Positions 55,102 to 64,000 are shown, numbered from the stretch's first letter. The stretch is 64,000 nucleotides of DNA from Hyphomonas sp. (GCF_013823385.1 NZ_PNMA01000005.1:110471-174470); one strand, 5' to 3'. Numbers and translations are program-made. The notes: generated from the letters alone by a model not told the origin.

Positions 55102-55515
55102 CTAGTGGCCGCCGTGCGCTTCGCCATGCCCGATTTCAATGTCACTGCACCGCACACGCGCGCGCTCCTGGCCTTCTGAATTCCTGGTCGTGAAAACCGT
55201 GTCACTGAGTTTCACAACCTCCAAACTGATCGCAGGTTTTGACTCCCCGGAGGCCGTGAGGGGAAGATCATTGTGCGTCATCGTCAACGTGCTGCCGTCC
55301 ATGGCCCAAACTCCAAGCGAATGCAGATCTCCGCTTTCTGAGGTGAAGATCGCGACCACACCGTCAGACATGAACAGCGTGAGAGGGCCACGTGCACAAT
55401 TAGCAATATCATCGCCGCCAACCCATACGCCGACAGGTGAGGAAGCAGGCTGAGCCTGCGCCGCCAGAGGTGCGAAGCCTGTACCGAGAAGTGCAAACAT
55501 GTATGCGAGTTTCAT
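55102..55515 (-). CDS. Small periplasmic protein of the metal operon
   Basis: The 137-residue precursor has a signal peptide (LAYMFALLGTGFAPLAAQA) and a mature domain with two Cys and several His (C-terminal GHGEAHGGH). It looks like a METAL-binding accessory protein, but no named family was recognised. It lies between czcA and the P-type ATPase in the same direction. The ATG at 55515 has an AGGAG site upstream. Confidence 0.65.
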   Translation of the reverse strand: MKLAYMFALLGTGFAPLAAQAQPASSPVGVWVGGDDIANCARGPLTLFMSDGVVAIFTSESGDLHSLGVWAMDGSTLTMTHNDLPLTASGESKPAISLEVVKLSDTVFTTRNSEGQERARVRCSDIEIGHGEAHGGH

Positions 55516-55636
55516 AGTGCCATTGTCTCCTGATTGATGAGCCCCAGCTGAATGAATACAGATCGGGCCAGCTGAACACTTGAGATGCAGACAGGCCGGA
55601 AGCGACTTTGCTACCGGCCTGCCGCCATGTGAAAGT

Positions 55637-58600
55637 TTACTCCTCCAGCCCCTCTGATCTGTACCGCATCGTCCTTGAAGCAAACGTCGGCAGGACAATC
55701 AGAGTGAGCAGTGTTGCTGTAATTAGGCCGCCGATCACAACGGTTGCGAGAGGTTTCTGGACCTCAGCGCCAGCACCGTGTGCAATGGCCATCGGGATAA
55801 ACCCGACAATAGCGACCATGGCTGTTGTCAGCACCGCCCGAAGTCTGCTGGATGCCCCCTCAAGCGCCGCCTCCATTGGAGACTGGCCTTCCTGCAACCT
55901 TTCCCGGATTGCCTGCATCAGTACGAGACCATTGAGGGTCGCAACACCCGACACCGCAATGAATCCGACTGCAGCAGAGACCGAAAATGGCATTCCACGC
56001 AGCCAAAGTGCCAAGGCTCCCCCAACAAGAGCCAATGGGACACAAGCGAAGACAAGGCCGGCCTCGCGGAACGAGCCCAGTGCCATGAACAGCAGTACAC
56101 CGATCATGACAAACACTGCAGGTGTCACTACACTGAGCCTTTGCTCCGCACGCTTCAGGTTTTCAAACTGGCCACCCCATTGAATGGAGTAGCCGGCAGG
56201 CAAAGTGACAGCCTCGGCAACCTTGGCCTGTGCCTCGGTCACAAAGCCACCCAGATCCCTGCCTCGAACGTTGGACTGGACCACCATACGGCGGCTGCCA
56301 TTGTTGCGGCTGATCTGATTCTGACCCTCGGCCACCTGAATATTGGCGACGGATGACAAAGGCACCACAACGCCGCTTGCCGTGACAATTGGCAGGGACG
56401 CCAGGACTGCAGGGTCGTTGCGGTCGTTTTCCGAGAGACGAACCATCACGTCAAAACGCCGGTCTCCTTCGAAGATCTGACCTGCCTCACCTCCGCCAAC
56501 TGCAATGCTAACGACCTCGCTGACGTCGGCTGCTGAGAGACCAAAATTGGCTGCAGCAAACCGATCCACTGAGATCGTAAGTGTGGGCATGCCTGACGCC
56601 TGCTCAACCCGCACATCAGCTGAACCATTTATAGACCGCAGTACGGCGGCCACCTGGTCTGCAGAGCGTTGCAGCTGCGCAAAATCATCGCCGTAAACGA
56701 GAACGGCGAGGTCCGTGCGCACACCCGAAATGAGCTCATTAAACCTCAGCTCAATCGGCTGACTGAACTCATAGGCATTGCCAAGCTGTTGGGAGGCTGC
56801 CTTGTCGATTCGCTCAATCAGCTCCTCTTTGGGCAGCTTCGGATCCGGCCACTCCTTCCGGTCCTTCAGCTTGATTACCGCGTCGGAGATATTGGGAGGC
56901 ATTGGATCAATAGCCGCCTCAGCCGTACCCGTACGTGCAAATACGGTTTCAACTTCCGGCATTTCCAAGATGGCACGCTCAAGAGCGGTCTGCATGATCT
57001 TCGATTGCTCGAGAGACGTCGATGGAACGCGCAGAGCCTGCATGGCGATGTCACCTTCGTCCAGGGTCGGGATAAATTCCCTGCCCAGGCTCATGAACGC
57101 AGTGGCGCCCACAGCGAGAGCGGCAATCGCCGCGACAAACACTGTCACGGGCCGATCAACCGTCTGCCGTATCACCGGCACTATGCCCCTGCGAGCAATG
57201 CGGATGAGGAAGGTTTCATGCTCTTCGGCTTCACCCTGCGCGTTGATGTGAACGTTCTTCGGCTCCCGCACCATCAAAGCTGTCATTGCGGGCACGAAGG
57301 TGAAGGAGAAGATGAAGGCACCGACGAGGGCGAGCATGACTGTCGCACCCATCGGAATGAACGTCTTGCCTTCCACGCCTTCCAGCATGAGCAGTGGTGT
57401 AAAGACCAGAAGAATGATGATCTGGCCGAACGCTGCCGGTTTGATCATCTTGCGTGCAGCCGCGCCAGCGACCTCCAGGCGTTCCCTGGCCTTGAGAGTA
57501 CGTCCCAGCTCTACTCGTTTCTGACCAAGCATCAGGAGCGTATTCTCGACAACGACAACAGCGCCATCGACAAGCAGACCGAAATCCAAAGCCCCGAGGC
57601 TCATGAGATTTCCGCTTATGCCGAACTTGTTCATCCCGATGACCGCAAAGAGAAAGCTGATCGGGATCATCAGAGCTGTAATTGTTGCTGCACGGATGTT
57701 TCCGAGGAGCAGAAACAGGACCGCGATGACCAGAAGCGCACCTTCGGTAAGGTTCTTCGCGACCGTACTGATAGTAGAGTTCACAAGAACACTGCGGTCC
57801 AGAACGGGCTCAGCCACAATACCCGGTGGCAGGCTGGCGCCAACTTCCTCCAGCTTCTGTGCCGCCGCCTGAGCCACTGTCCGGCTGTTGCCACCAGCAA
57901 TCATGAGGGCGGTGCCGACAACGGCCTCGTGACCATCATGGCTGGCAGCGCCGAGTCGAGGAGCCTGACCAACAGCGACGGTTGCGACATCAGCGACGCG
58001 GATAACCAATCCGTTGCGATTGGCTACTGGAGCCTGGGCAAGGTCTTCAGTCGTATATGCAAGCGCATTGCTGCGTACCGTCAACGCCTCCCCTGCTCTC
58101 TGGATGAACCCGGCACCGGATTGGGTATTGGCCCGCTCGAGAGCCTGTACCAGTTCAGCAAAACTCAGTCCGTAGCTGGCAAGTCGCGCAGCATCCGGCT
58201 GTACGGCATACTCCTTGACATAGCCTCCATTGACATCAACCCCGGCAAGGCCCTTTGCCGTGCGCATGCGCGGCGTGATGATCCAATCCTGTACGGTGCG
58301 CAGGTAAGTCGCGCGGTCGAGTTCAGTCGCAAGACGATCACCCTCCGGCGTCAGGTAGGCACCGTCCGATTGCCAACCCGGCTGCCCGGGTTCTGCAAGC
58401 TTGCGCCCAGTTTCCTTCTCAAAATCGACTGTCCACATCAGGACTTCGCCGAGCCCCGTCGTGATGGGCGAAAGAGCAGGCTCCACACCTTCAGGCAAGC
58501 TTTCCCTTGCCTGTGTCATGCGCTCGGATACCTGCTGGCGCGCAAAGTAGATATCGGTCTGGTCGGTGAATATTACCGTGACCTGACTAAACCCGTTCCG

Positions 58601-58858
58601 AGTGAGAGAGCGAGTGCTCTCAAGGCCGGGAATTCCAGCCATCGCCGTTTCCAGAGGGAAGGTTACCTGCCGCTCCATCTGTTCAGGCGCGAGCGCCGGA
58701 GCGACCGTATTGATCTGAACCTGCCGGTTGGTGATATCCGGGACAGCATCAATTGGGAGGCGCAGGAGTTCAGACAATCCGAACCCGGCGACCATAAGCG
58801 TGATGAGTACGACGAACCAGCGGAACTGGACCGACGCCTCAATGAGGGATTTGAACAT
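55637..58858 (-). CDS. czcA: HME-RND metal efflux pump, CzcA type
   Basis: The 1073-residue inner-membrane pump has the RND layout of twelve helices with two large periplasmic loops. Its transmembrane-4 motif DFGLLVDGAVVVVEN is that of the Zn/Co/Cd (HME1/2) branch rather than the Cu/Ag branch. It drives export of divalent ions with proton influx, together with the CzcB adaptor and CzcC channel encoded just upstream. The length is the normal CzcA size. Confidence 0.95.
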   Translation of the reverse strand: MFKSLIEASVQFRWFVVLITLMVAGFGLSELLRLPIDAVPDITNRQVQINTVAPALAPEQMERQVTFPLETAMAGIPGLESTRSLTRNGFSQVTVIFTDQTDIYFARQQVSERMTQARESLPEGVEPALSPITTGLGEVLMWTVDFEKETGRKLAEPGQPGWQSDGAYLTPEGDRLATELDRATYLRTVQDWIITPRMRTAKGLAGVDVNGGYVKEYAVQPDAARLASYGLSFAELVQALERANTQSGAGFIQRAGEALTVRSNALAYTTEDLAQAPVANRNGLVIRVADVATVAVGQAPRLGAASHDGHEAVVGTALMIAGGNSRTVAQAAAQKLEEVGASLPPGIVAEPVLDRSVLVNSTISTVAKNLTEGALLVIAVLFLLLGNIRAATITALMIPISFLFAVIGMNKFGISGNLMSLGALDFGLLVDGAVVVVENTLLMLGQKRVELGRTLKARERLEVAGAAARKMIKPAAFGQIIILLVFTPLLMLEGVEGKTFIPMGATVMLALVGAFIFSFTFVPAMTALMVREPKNVHINAQGEAEEHETFLIRIARRGIVPVIRQTVDRPVTVFVAAIAALAVGATAFMSLGREFIPTLDEGDIAMQALRVPSTSLEQSKIMQTALERAILEMPEVETVFARTGTAEAAIDPMPPNISDAVIKLKDRKEWPDPKLPKEELIERIDKAASQQLGNAYEFSQPIELRFNELISGVRTDLAVLVYGDDFAQLQRSADQVAAVLRSINGSADVRVEQASGMPTLTISVDRFAAANFGLSAADVSEVVSIAVGGGEAGQIFEGDRRFDVMVRLSENDRNDPAVLASLPIVTASGVVVPLSSVANIQVAEGQNQISRNNGSRRMVVQSNVRGRDLGGFVTEAQAKVAEAVTLPAGYSIQWGGQFENLKRAEQRLSVVTPAVFVMIGVLLFMALGSFREAGLVFACVPLALVGGALALWLRGMPFSVSAAVGFIAVSGVATLNGLVLMQAIRERLQEGQSPMEAALEGASSRLRAVLTTAMVAIVGFIPMAIAHGAGAEVQKPLATVVIGGLITATLLTLIVLPTFASRTMRYRSEGLEE

Positions 58859-58867
58859 CGGTATCTC

Positions 58868-60199
58868 CTAGTGTGCGTGGTCCGCCTCGCCTTTGGCGAG
58901 TTCGGCCTTGAGAAGGAAAGCATTCTTGCCGGCAATTTTCTCACTGCCGGTAAGTCCCTTGACGATCTCGGTTCGGCCACTGGCCTGACGACCGAGAAGG
59001 ACCGGAACTGCCTTGAAGCCTTCTTTGGTTTGCACAAATACTGCAGAACTACCGTTCACGGTCTGCACGGCGTCGCTGGGAACAAGAATACCCCCATCAC
59101 TGCCCCCGGTGACTATCGACCCGGTCACAGGTGACCCGGAAGGAAGCAGCTTGCCCCCCTCTGCACGTGCGCGAACAATAGCAGCACCGCTCTGTCCTGC
59201 TCCCGCGTCGGCGGCAATGCCGGTCACAGTCGCATTGAATTCACCGGCAGGACCAGTGACCCGCATCGTGGATCCGACCTTCGCAGAGCTGACGAGCAAC
59301 GGAGGCGCACTGAATACGAGTTCAACGCGCTCCGGATTGGTCACCTCGGCAACAACGCTGCCCTGTGCAAGAAAGCCACCTGGCCCCACCTGAACAGAAC
59401 TGACCACGCCCGAAATGGGGCTGACAATCCGCAGTCGCCCGGATGCGTCCGGCTTTCCCGCTGCTGCCGCGCGCGCTTCAGCCGCCCGCGCTACCGCGTC
59501 AGCACTTGCCGACTCCGCTGTGAGCGCTTCGACTTCCTGACGCGCAACAATGCCCTGATCGTAGAGGTTCTGGCTACGTTGAAGCGCCTGGCGTGACGCC
59601 TGTGCCAAGGCACGCGCGGCATCTACGTCTGCTCTTACGGCGGCGGCATCACCACTGATGACGATCACCAGAGGCTGCCCCGCCTTGACAGAGTCCCCCG
59701 GCGCAACAAGCACGCGCTCAATCAATCCATTTACAGACGCGCCAACCGCCGCCCTTGCATCAATCATCGGGGTTACCCGGCCGGAAAGACGAGTTTCTGC
59801 GCCCCCACCAAGCGAGATGGATACGACTTCAATCCCGGCAGCCTGCATTTGGGCTGGCGTCAGGTGAACAGCGCCTTCCTCATCGCCCTCCTCCCCCTCA
59901 GCATGACCATGGCCGTCATCCTCCGCCTTTTCTGCAGGCTCAGGTTTTTCGTCGTGGTCATGGTCATCATGGTCGTCGTGAGCGTCTGCGTTTTTGTCGG
60001 CTGCAACAGCGCCAGCACTCTTCTTTCCTTCGCCATCATGGTCATGATCGTGCTCGTGTTCATCCTTGGCAGGACTGTCCTGCGTCACTGCGGAAGCGTC
60101 CTGACCGGAACCGCATGCCGCGACACTCCCGAGAAGCACCACGGCGGCTGCCGCGCTCATCAGGAAGTACTTGTTGGTGAAACCTGCTGGTTTGGTCAT
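58868..60199 (-). CDS. czcB: CzcB-like periplasmic adaptor, lipid-anchored
   Basis: The 443-residue membrane fusion protein begins with a signal ending in the lipobox SVAAC, then a His/Asp-rich stretch (residues about 45-105) that may bind metal, then a lipoyl/hairpin domain (VSPISGVVSSVQVGPGGFL) and a beta-barrel. It connects CzcA with the outer-membrane channel. The ATG overlaps the czcC stop by 4 bp. The acidic His-rich segment is longer than in CusB and fits the CzcB group. Confidence 0.92.
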   Translation of the reverse strand: MTKPAGFTNKYFLMSAAAAVVLLGSVAACGSGQDASAVTQDSPAKDEHEHDHDHDGEGKKSAGAVAADKNADAHDDHDDHDHDEKPEPAEKAEDDGHGHAEGEEGDEEGAVHLTPAQMQAAGIEVVSISLGGGAETRLSGRVTPMIDARAAVGASVNGLIERVLVAPGDSVKAGQPLVIVISGDAAAVRADVDAARALAQASRQALQRSQNLYDQGIVARQEVEALTAESASADAVARAAEARAAAAGKPDASGRLRIVSPISGVVSSVQVGPGGFLAQGSVVAEVTNPERVELVFSAPPLLVSSAKVGSTMRVTGPAGEFNATVTGIAADAGAGQSGAAIVRARAEGGKLLPSGSPVTGSIVTGGSDGGILVPSDAVQTVNGSSAVFVQTKEGFKAVPVLLGRQASGRTEIVKGLTGSEKIAGKNAFLLKAELAKGEADHAH

Positions 60200-61452
60200 T
60201 TTTGATCCCCTTCAAATGGAGTGCGCCCTTCAAGTCGGGCAAGGTCTATTTCTGCGCCAGCGCGGGCAAGACGGGCATCAACCGCCGCCGTCCGCGCACT
60301 GATGAGTGCTGACCGCGATGTAAGGAGTTCGAGTTGCGAAATGCGACCGGACTCAAAGCCAATCCGGGAAAGCTGGTAGGCTTCTTCTGCGGACGCGACC
60401 CCGGCATCTGCGGCGGAGACACGGCTGGCGGAAGCTTTTAGCCTGGCAACGGCTGCTCCCTGCTGGGCGCGAACATCCTGTCGTGCTGCTTCGAGCCGAG
60501 CTTCCGTTGCTCGCAATTCCGCTTGGGCAGCCTGAATGTTCCCACGGTTTTGATCAAAGAATGGAAGTGGCAAACTGAAGCCAAGCGTGAACGATGTTGC
60601 ATCATCCATTTGCGAACGGCGAACACCGACATTCGCCGTTACGTCGGGGCGACCGAGCGAGCGCTCGACCCTTATACGCCGCTCTGCTGCCAGCCGTTCC
60701 GCTTCGGCAGCCTTGATTGCCGGCGCTTGCTCATTGGACGGAGCAGTCAAGACTTCCGTCCGATCAAGAAGGCTATCGGCTACAGCGGTCACCGGAGAGG
60801 ACAGCATGGCCATGACCGTCAAACTCACAAAGGCTGCATCCATATCTGCACGCGCTTCATCAAGCGTTGCCCGTGCCGATGCAGCCTCCGCTTCGGCCTG
60901 AACCGCGCGGAGCCGAGGCTGGCGCCCCTCCTCCACCTGAGCGAGCGATGCGTTGGTGTCTGCGAGCGTAAGTTCCAAGGCCTCTTCAGCGAGCTGGAAA
61001 CGGCGCTGCGCGGCCTCGGCCTCGGCATAGACTGTTGCGAGCCGTCCGACAGCGTCTGTAACAGCAAGATCGCGCCGGACAGCTGCTGCATCCGCTTCAG
61101 CCCGCGCCGCGCCAATACGAACGCCGCGACGATTCCAGAGCTCAAGATCCTGCGACACCGAAAGGGTTGTTTCTGCGTTGCTGAACCCGGAGTAAAGCCC
61201 GGACCCGAGCACGTTCTCCGTCTCTATCCCGATGATAGGGTTTGGGCGCGCGCGCGCCTGCAAGACACGTGCACTGGCAGCGTCCTCCAGCGCAGCCGCT
61301 TCACGGCTGGCTGGGGCCTGCTCTATCTGCTCAACGAGCTGCGCGAACGGCGGAGCCGGTTCAGCCCATGCGGGCCCCATGGTTGCGGCCATCAGGCCCG
61401 CCCATGCACAGCTCACCGCGAGGCGCGGTGGCCGCATAATTTTGAATGACAT
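60196..61452 (-). CDS. czcC: CzcC-like outer-membrane efflux channel
   Basis: The 418-residue TolC-family protein has a signal peptide (AGLMAATMGPAWA) and the repeated helical OEP hairpins (for example RVEEGRQ-like QVEEGRQPRLRAVQAEAEAAS, and a second related repeat). It forms the outer-membrane tunnel of the CzcCBA complex. It overlaps czcB by 4 bp and follows the small czcI-like gene. Confidence 0.9.
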   Translation of the reverse strand: MSFKIMRPPRLAVSCAWAGLMAATMGPAWAEPAPPFAQLVEQIEQAPASREAAALEDAASARVLQARARPNPIIGIETENVLGSGLYSGFSNAETTLSVSQDLELWNRRGVRIGAARAEADAAAVRRDLAVTDAVGRLATVYAEAEAAQRRFQLAEEALELTLADTNASLAQVEEGRQPRLRAVQAEAEAASARATLDEARADMDAAFVSLTVMAMLSSPVTAVADSLLDRTEVLTAPSNEQAPAIKAAEAERLAAERRIRVERSLGRPDVTANVGVRRSQMDDATSFTLGFSLPLPFFDQNRGNIQAAQAELRATEARLEAARQDVRAQQGAAVARLKASASRVSAADAGVASAEEAYQLSRIGFESGRISQLELLTSRSALISARTAAVDARLARAGAEIDLARLEGRTPFEGDQK

Positions 61453-61517
61453 GAAATTCTATTCCCAGAAAGTTGACACGAGAAGACAGCGCCGCACATC
61501 GCAGCGCAGCAATCGCG

Positions 61518-61883
61518 TCAGGCTCTGGGGGGCCTCTCAAGGCCATCTGGTACAAAGTGTGACCAGCTACCTGCGTACCCAATTCTGGGCATTCCTGCGT
61601 CCACAATCAGAAGCGCAAATGCAGTATCACTATCAACACGCCAAGCCATGTTGGTGTGGCTATGACCGTGGTTGCAAAGACCGTGCTTCGCCTCGCTGTC
61701 ACCATGAACGCGAATGCCAGCATCCGCCCTTTCATCGGCAACCACTGCATGTGCCTGCTGGCCACCTGACACAGCTTCGGAAGAACACGCCAAGGCATCG
61801 GCTGCCGGTGCAATCACCAGGGTAGCCGCAATCATGACAATAAGAGCCATGAAAATGTTGGGCATTTTATCGAAGAACGCCAT
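61518..61883 (-). CDS. CzcI-like small exported protein
   Basis: The 121-residue precursor has a hydrophobic export segment (FMALIVMIAATLVIAP) and a mature part with Cys and many His (GLCNHGHSHTN). In czc clusters a small His-containing protein, CzcI, precedes czcC, and this gene has that position; sequence similarity to CzcI is not established. The start is uncertain: ATG 61883, ATG 61865 or a GTG at 61901. Confidence 0.6.
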   Translation of the reverse strand: MAFFDKMPNIFMALIVMIAATLVIAPAADALACSSEAVSGGQQAHAVVADERADAGIRVHGDSEAKHGLCNHGHSHTNMAWRVDSDTAFALLIVDAGMPRIGYAGSWSHFVPDGLERPPRA

Positions 61884-62008
61884 GTTCCCGATGACCTTCA
61901 CAAAGACGAGTATATCGGATGTAGCACTTCATTGGTTAGCTTTCAATTTAACCGATCTGCTTCAATTCCGCACAATCAATTCATTGTCAGAGACTGGCAT
62001 CTGATTGC

Positions 62009-62635
62009 TTACGCTTCATCTATGCGGCCTCCGTGGCGCCGTCCGAACCATCGTCCCACTTTCGCGACACACCGCTCGTAGGCATCCCCGTGTGCTGCCG
62101 TCAAAGCCTCCTCCTCGATACGGACTTGCATCATTGTCAAAGTCCAACCGGCCGCCAGGACTGCTGCGGACATAACTGTGGGGCTCCAAAGAAGTAGCGC
62201 GATCAATGCCAAGAGCAGCCCAACGAAAACCGGGTTGCGCGACCAGCTAAACAAGCCATGCGTCACGAGTTTGCCGAGCCCCTCTTCGGGCACGCCCACA
62301 CGCCATGACGTTCCCATCTGCGTCTGAGCGATAGCAACAATTGCTACAGCCACAGCGAACAACACGGCAGAAAGCCATCTGACAGGTGCGGAAGAGGCCC
62401 AGTCCGCTCGTCCAAGTACGTCTTCCCAGTGCGGGACCTGCCAAGCAATTGTTGCAAGAACCAATGCGGAAATCACTGTGATCCGCCAAATCCGCTCCGC
62501 GACACCTTGGATCTCCGCATGGCGGCCAAAGCTGTAGGCATCATGGCCGGTATGACGCTTAACTGTCCTAAGCCGCAGCGCTGACATTCCGATGATCAGC
62601 ATCAACCCTGCAATTGGAATCCATGACGGGGGCAT
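62009..62635 (-). CDS. czcN: CzcN-like isoprenylcysteine-methyltransferase family membrane protein
   Basis: The 208-residue membrane protein has about six helices and the ICMT family end region: GLFSWSRNPVFVGLLLAL then a second conserved IEEEALTAAHGDAYERCVAKVGRW. CzcN of Cupriavidus is a member of this family and also lies first in the czc cluster. The function is unclear even there. It is the first gene after the MerR-type promoter; a GTG at 62647 is an alternative start. Confidence 0.75.
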   Translation of the reverse strand: MPPSWIPIAGLMLIIGMSALRLRTVKRHTGHDAYSFGRHAEIQGVAERIWRITVISALVLATIAWQVPHWEDVLGRADWASSAPVRWLSAVLFAVAVAIVAIAQTQMGTSWRVGVPEEGLGKLVTHGLFSWSRNPVFVGLLLALIALLLWSPTVMSAAVLAAGWTLTMMQVRIEEEALTAAHGDAYERCVAKVGRWFGRRHGGRIDEA

Positions 62636-62661
62636 TCGAGAACTCACGATTGAACGCCGCC

Positions 62662-62692
62662 GTCCTAAATCCTCCAGTAACTAGAGGATCAA
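62662..62692 (-). promoter_or_regulatory. MerR-type promoter with 19-bp spacer
   Basis: On the minus strand TTGATC (62692-62687) and TAGGAC (62667-62662) are 19 bp apart, the over-long spacer typical of MerR-activated promoters, with the dyad ATCCTCCAGTAACTAGAGGAT (62669-62689) in between. The predicted target is the czc operon, with the divergent MerR gene nearby. Confidence 0.75.
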
Positions 62693-62865
62693 GCGCTATT
62701 TGTAGTTTTTCCTCAAGTCGTTTCACACGAGTATTATGCTAATTCATGCTGGGGCTTTCTCGCGAACTCTCAATTGCGGATGCAGAATAGCTGCGCCATA
62801 TCCCTAGCCTTGCAGATATCTGCAATCGTCGAATTCTGGTCAATCGCTGCCAAGGGAGTTGGCCG

Positions 62866-63282
62866 ATGTTCACCATTGGTGAAGCTGCTCGGAAGACAGG
62901 GCTCAAGGTGCCAACGATCCGATTTTATGAGCAGGAAGGCCTTATCAAGCCACCGGCGCGGACAGAAAGCGGGCGCAGAGTGTACTCTGATCGTGACTTG
63001 CGCCGCCTGTCCTTTGTTCGGCACGCTCGCAAACTCGGCTTCGAGTTACCCGATATCCGTTCTCTCCTGAACCTAGCTGACCATCCCGAGCGCCCCTGCC
63101 ATGATGCAGATCGTCTGGCACAGCAAAACCTCGAAGCCGTACGTCAACGGATAGAACAACTTCGAGCGCTTGAGCACGAACTAACTCGAATGGTGAGCTC
63201 CTGTGCTGGCGGCACCTCTGCGGATTGTCAAATCATTGAGTCGCTGAACGATCACACTCTCTGCTCTCGCGACCACGCTTGA
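62866..63282 (+). CDS. MerR-family metal-responsive regulator (CadR/ZntR-like)
   Basis: The 138-residue protein has the MerR winged helix (MFTIGEAARKTGLKVPTIRFYEQEGL split at 1-20 and 21-26), the dimerisation helix, and a C-terminal metal region with Cys78 (PCHDAD), Cys113 and Cys121 (SSCAGG, ADC). Three Cys so placed match the Zn/Cd/Pb sensors ZntR and CadR. AGGGAG lies eight bases before the ATG. It is divergent from the czc operon and likely its activator. Confidence 0.9.
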   Translation: MFTIGEAARKTGLKVPTIRFYEQEGLIKPPARTESGRRVYSDRDLRRLSFVRHARKLGFELPDIRSLLNLADHPERPCHDADRLAQQNLEAVRQRIEQLRALEHELTRMVSSCAGGTSADCQIIESLNDHTLCSRDHA

Positions 63283-64000
63283 CGCGTCGTTGTCTCCGGA
63301 CATGATTCTGGAACTCAGCCCGCCAGATCGTCCGATTGGGATAGAGTTCCAAAGCAGCTCAACAGAACTGATGCACTGGGACGATATCTTGCCGCGGCTC
63401 ACCCACCTTTGCGCCCTGTAGGGCGTACTACCTCCACGCTCGCTCGCAGCACCACTTCTCAGGTCACGATGGAGTGGTCGTCACGAACGGCATCTGCATA
63501 CCTCTCCTGCGTTACGCAGTACCCGCCCGCCTGCCGCAGATACGCTGAATCACAAAACCATGAAGAGCACAGCCCCCCGCCCGCTTAGAAGATGGATACA
63601 CCGTCAATGCAGAACAAAGTCAGGTAGCGTTCGTCGGCACCCCCAAAAGGGATGGCGCCAGCCGAAGCTGCAGCAAATGCTACGGGATGCGCAAAACCCG
63701 GCGTCTCGAAGCCGTACAACGGGCGCCGAAAAATCGATGTGCAGACAAGGCGTTACCCAAGGGGTGGCGCCATTGCTTTTATCTTGCCCTACCGGGTCCG
63801 CCACCAACCCTGTTGCCGCTTACTGCACCGCATTGCGCGAACTTGCGGCGTCGCACATTTCTAAACGTCTGTAGGCCGCTGGAATCCATCGCCCTATTCT
63901 CAGACAATTGCTGACAGAAACACAATCATCAATCAGCTGAAGTGTGAGGCGCCCAAGGACTGCTAAAGCTCCTTCAAAGGGCAAAGTTTGCACAAGGAAT
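63283..64000. other. 718-bp stretch without a supported gene
   Basis: No ORF with a ribosome site and recognisable product was found after merR. A 39-codon plus-strand frame at 63302-63421 lacks a ribosome site. A minus-strand frame is open from the window edge down to a stop at 63820 (59 codons) and may be the tail of a gene beyond 64,000, but it has no recognisable motif. Confidence 0.5.

Larger units (their letters stand above)
49211..64000. mobile_element. Integrative element inserted at the 5' end of dusA (right end not seen)
   Basis: From the dusA 5' end onward, the sequence carries an integrase, a mobile toxin-antitoxin pair, regulators, small remnants and a metal-resistance cluster, and has lower G+C than the chromosome to its left (AT-rich operators and leaders are frequent). 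Elements using the dusA 5' end as attachment site have been described, with the integrase next to dusA. The right boundary and the repeated dusA fragment expected there were not found, so the element may extend past 64,000. Extent is inference. Confidence 0.6.

Noticed and set aside
56669..59134. 821-codon open frame antisense to czcA
   Set aside because: Shadow frame; its composition has no protein-like hydrophobic pattern while the opposite strand encodes CzcA.
63302..63421. 39-residue plus-strand ORF after merR
   Set aside because: No ribosome site and no similarity recognised; kept only as part of the unannotated tail.
63820..63999. Minus-strand frame open to the window edge (59 codons)
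   Set aside because: Could be a gene end from beyond the window but shows no motif; not enough to call.

Overview
The window reads as chromosomal DNA of a marine-type alphaproteobacterium. Gene content and layout point to the Caulobacterales, probably Hyphomonadaceae (Hyphomonas-like). The signs are high G+C with strong third-position bias, an alphaproteobacterial sulfate-assimilation cluster with DUF2849 and DUF934 genes, sucCD-sucA-odhB gene order, a near-consensus CtrA box, and a polar coiled-coil protein resembling TipN. This assignment is inference from family knowledge; no rRNA is present to settle it.

From 1 to 9.2 kb there are mixed housekeeping and envelope genes: a truncated AmpG-type permease, an N-acetyltransferase, a lipid acyltransferase, a receiver-like protein, a rhomboid protease, the ZapE-type ATPase, the heat-shock sigma factor RpoH, a HigBA/RelE-type toxin-antitoxin pair with a palindromic operator, two RcnB-like periplasmic proteins, and a pair of paralogous single-pass membrane proteins of unknown role. 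From 9.2 to 16.6 kb comes a SpoU/TrmH methyltransferase carrying an in-frame palindromic repeat, then a tight minus-strand operon cysG - DUF2849 - GST - cysI - DUF934 - cysH (siroheme synthesis and reduction of activated sulfate to sulfide) with a divergent LysR regulator. From 16.6 to 22.5 kb are a large coiled-coil membrane protein, an HPt phosphotransfer protein behind a CtrA-like box, chorismate mutase, a YghU-type GST and a methyltransferase.

From 22.5 to 29.4 kb lies the TCA-cycle block sucC-sucD-sucA-odhB (minus strand), which takes 2-oxoglutarate through succinyl-CoA to succinate. From 29.5 to 49.2 kb are transporters (MFS, TAXI-type solute-binding protein, a second AmpG-like permease), a PhoD-like phosphatase, a membrane LytTR regulator, rlmH-rsfS (ribosome maturation and silencing; rsfS has no ATG/GTG/TTG start), glutathione synthetase, mutS, the MaeB malic enzyme, a soluble hybrid histidine kinase, yifB/comM and dusA.

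At 49.2 kb the character changes. A tyrosine recombinase sits against the 5' end of dusA, a known target for integrative elements, and everything to the window end looks like accessory DNA with lower G+C. It holds a 'mobile mystery' A/B pair (HTH antitoxin plus Fic toxin) behind a periodic array of four dyads, a decayed Fic fragment, a small HTH regulator, and a divalent-metal resistance cluster. That cluster runs czcN-czcI-like-czcC-czcB-czcA-small periplasmic protein-P-type ATPase from a MerR-type promoter with a 19-bp spacer, with the merR gene divergent. The far end of the element was not found before 64,000.

No tRNA, rRNA, CRISPR array or intact insertion sequence was recognised.
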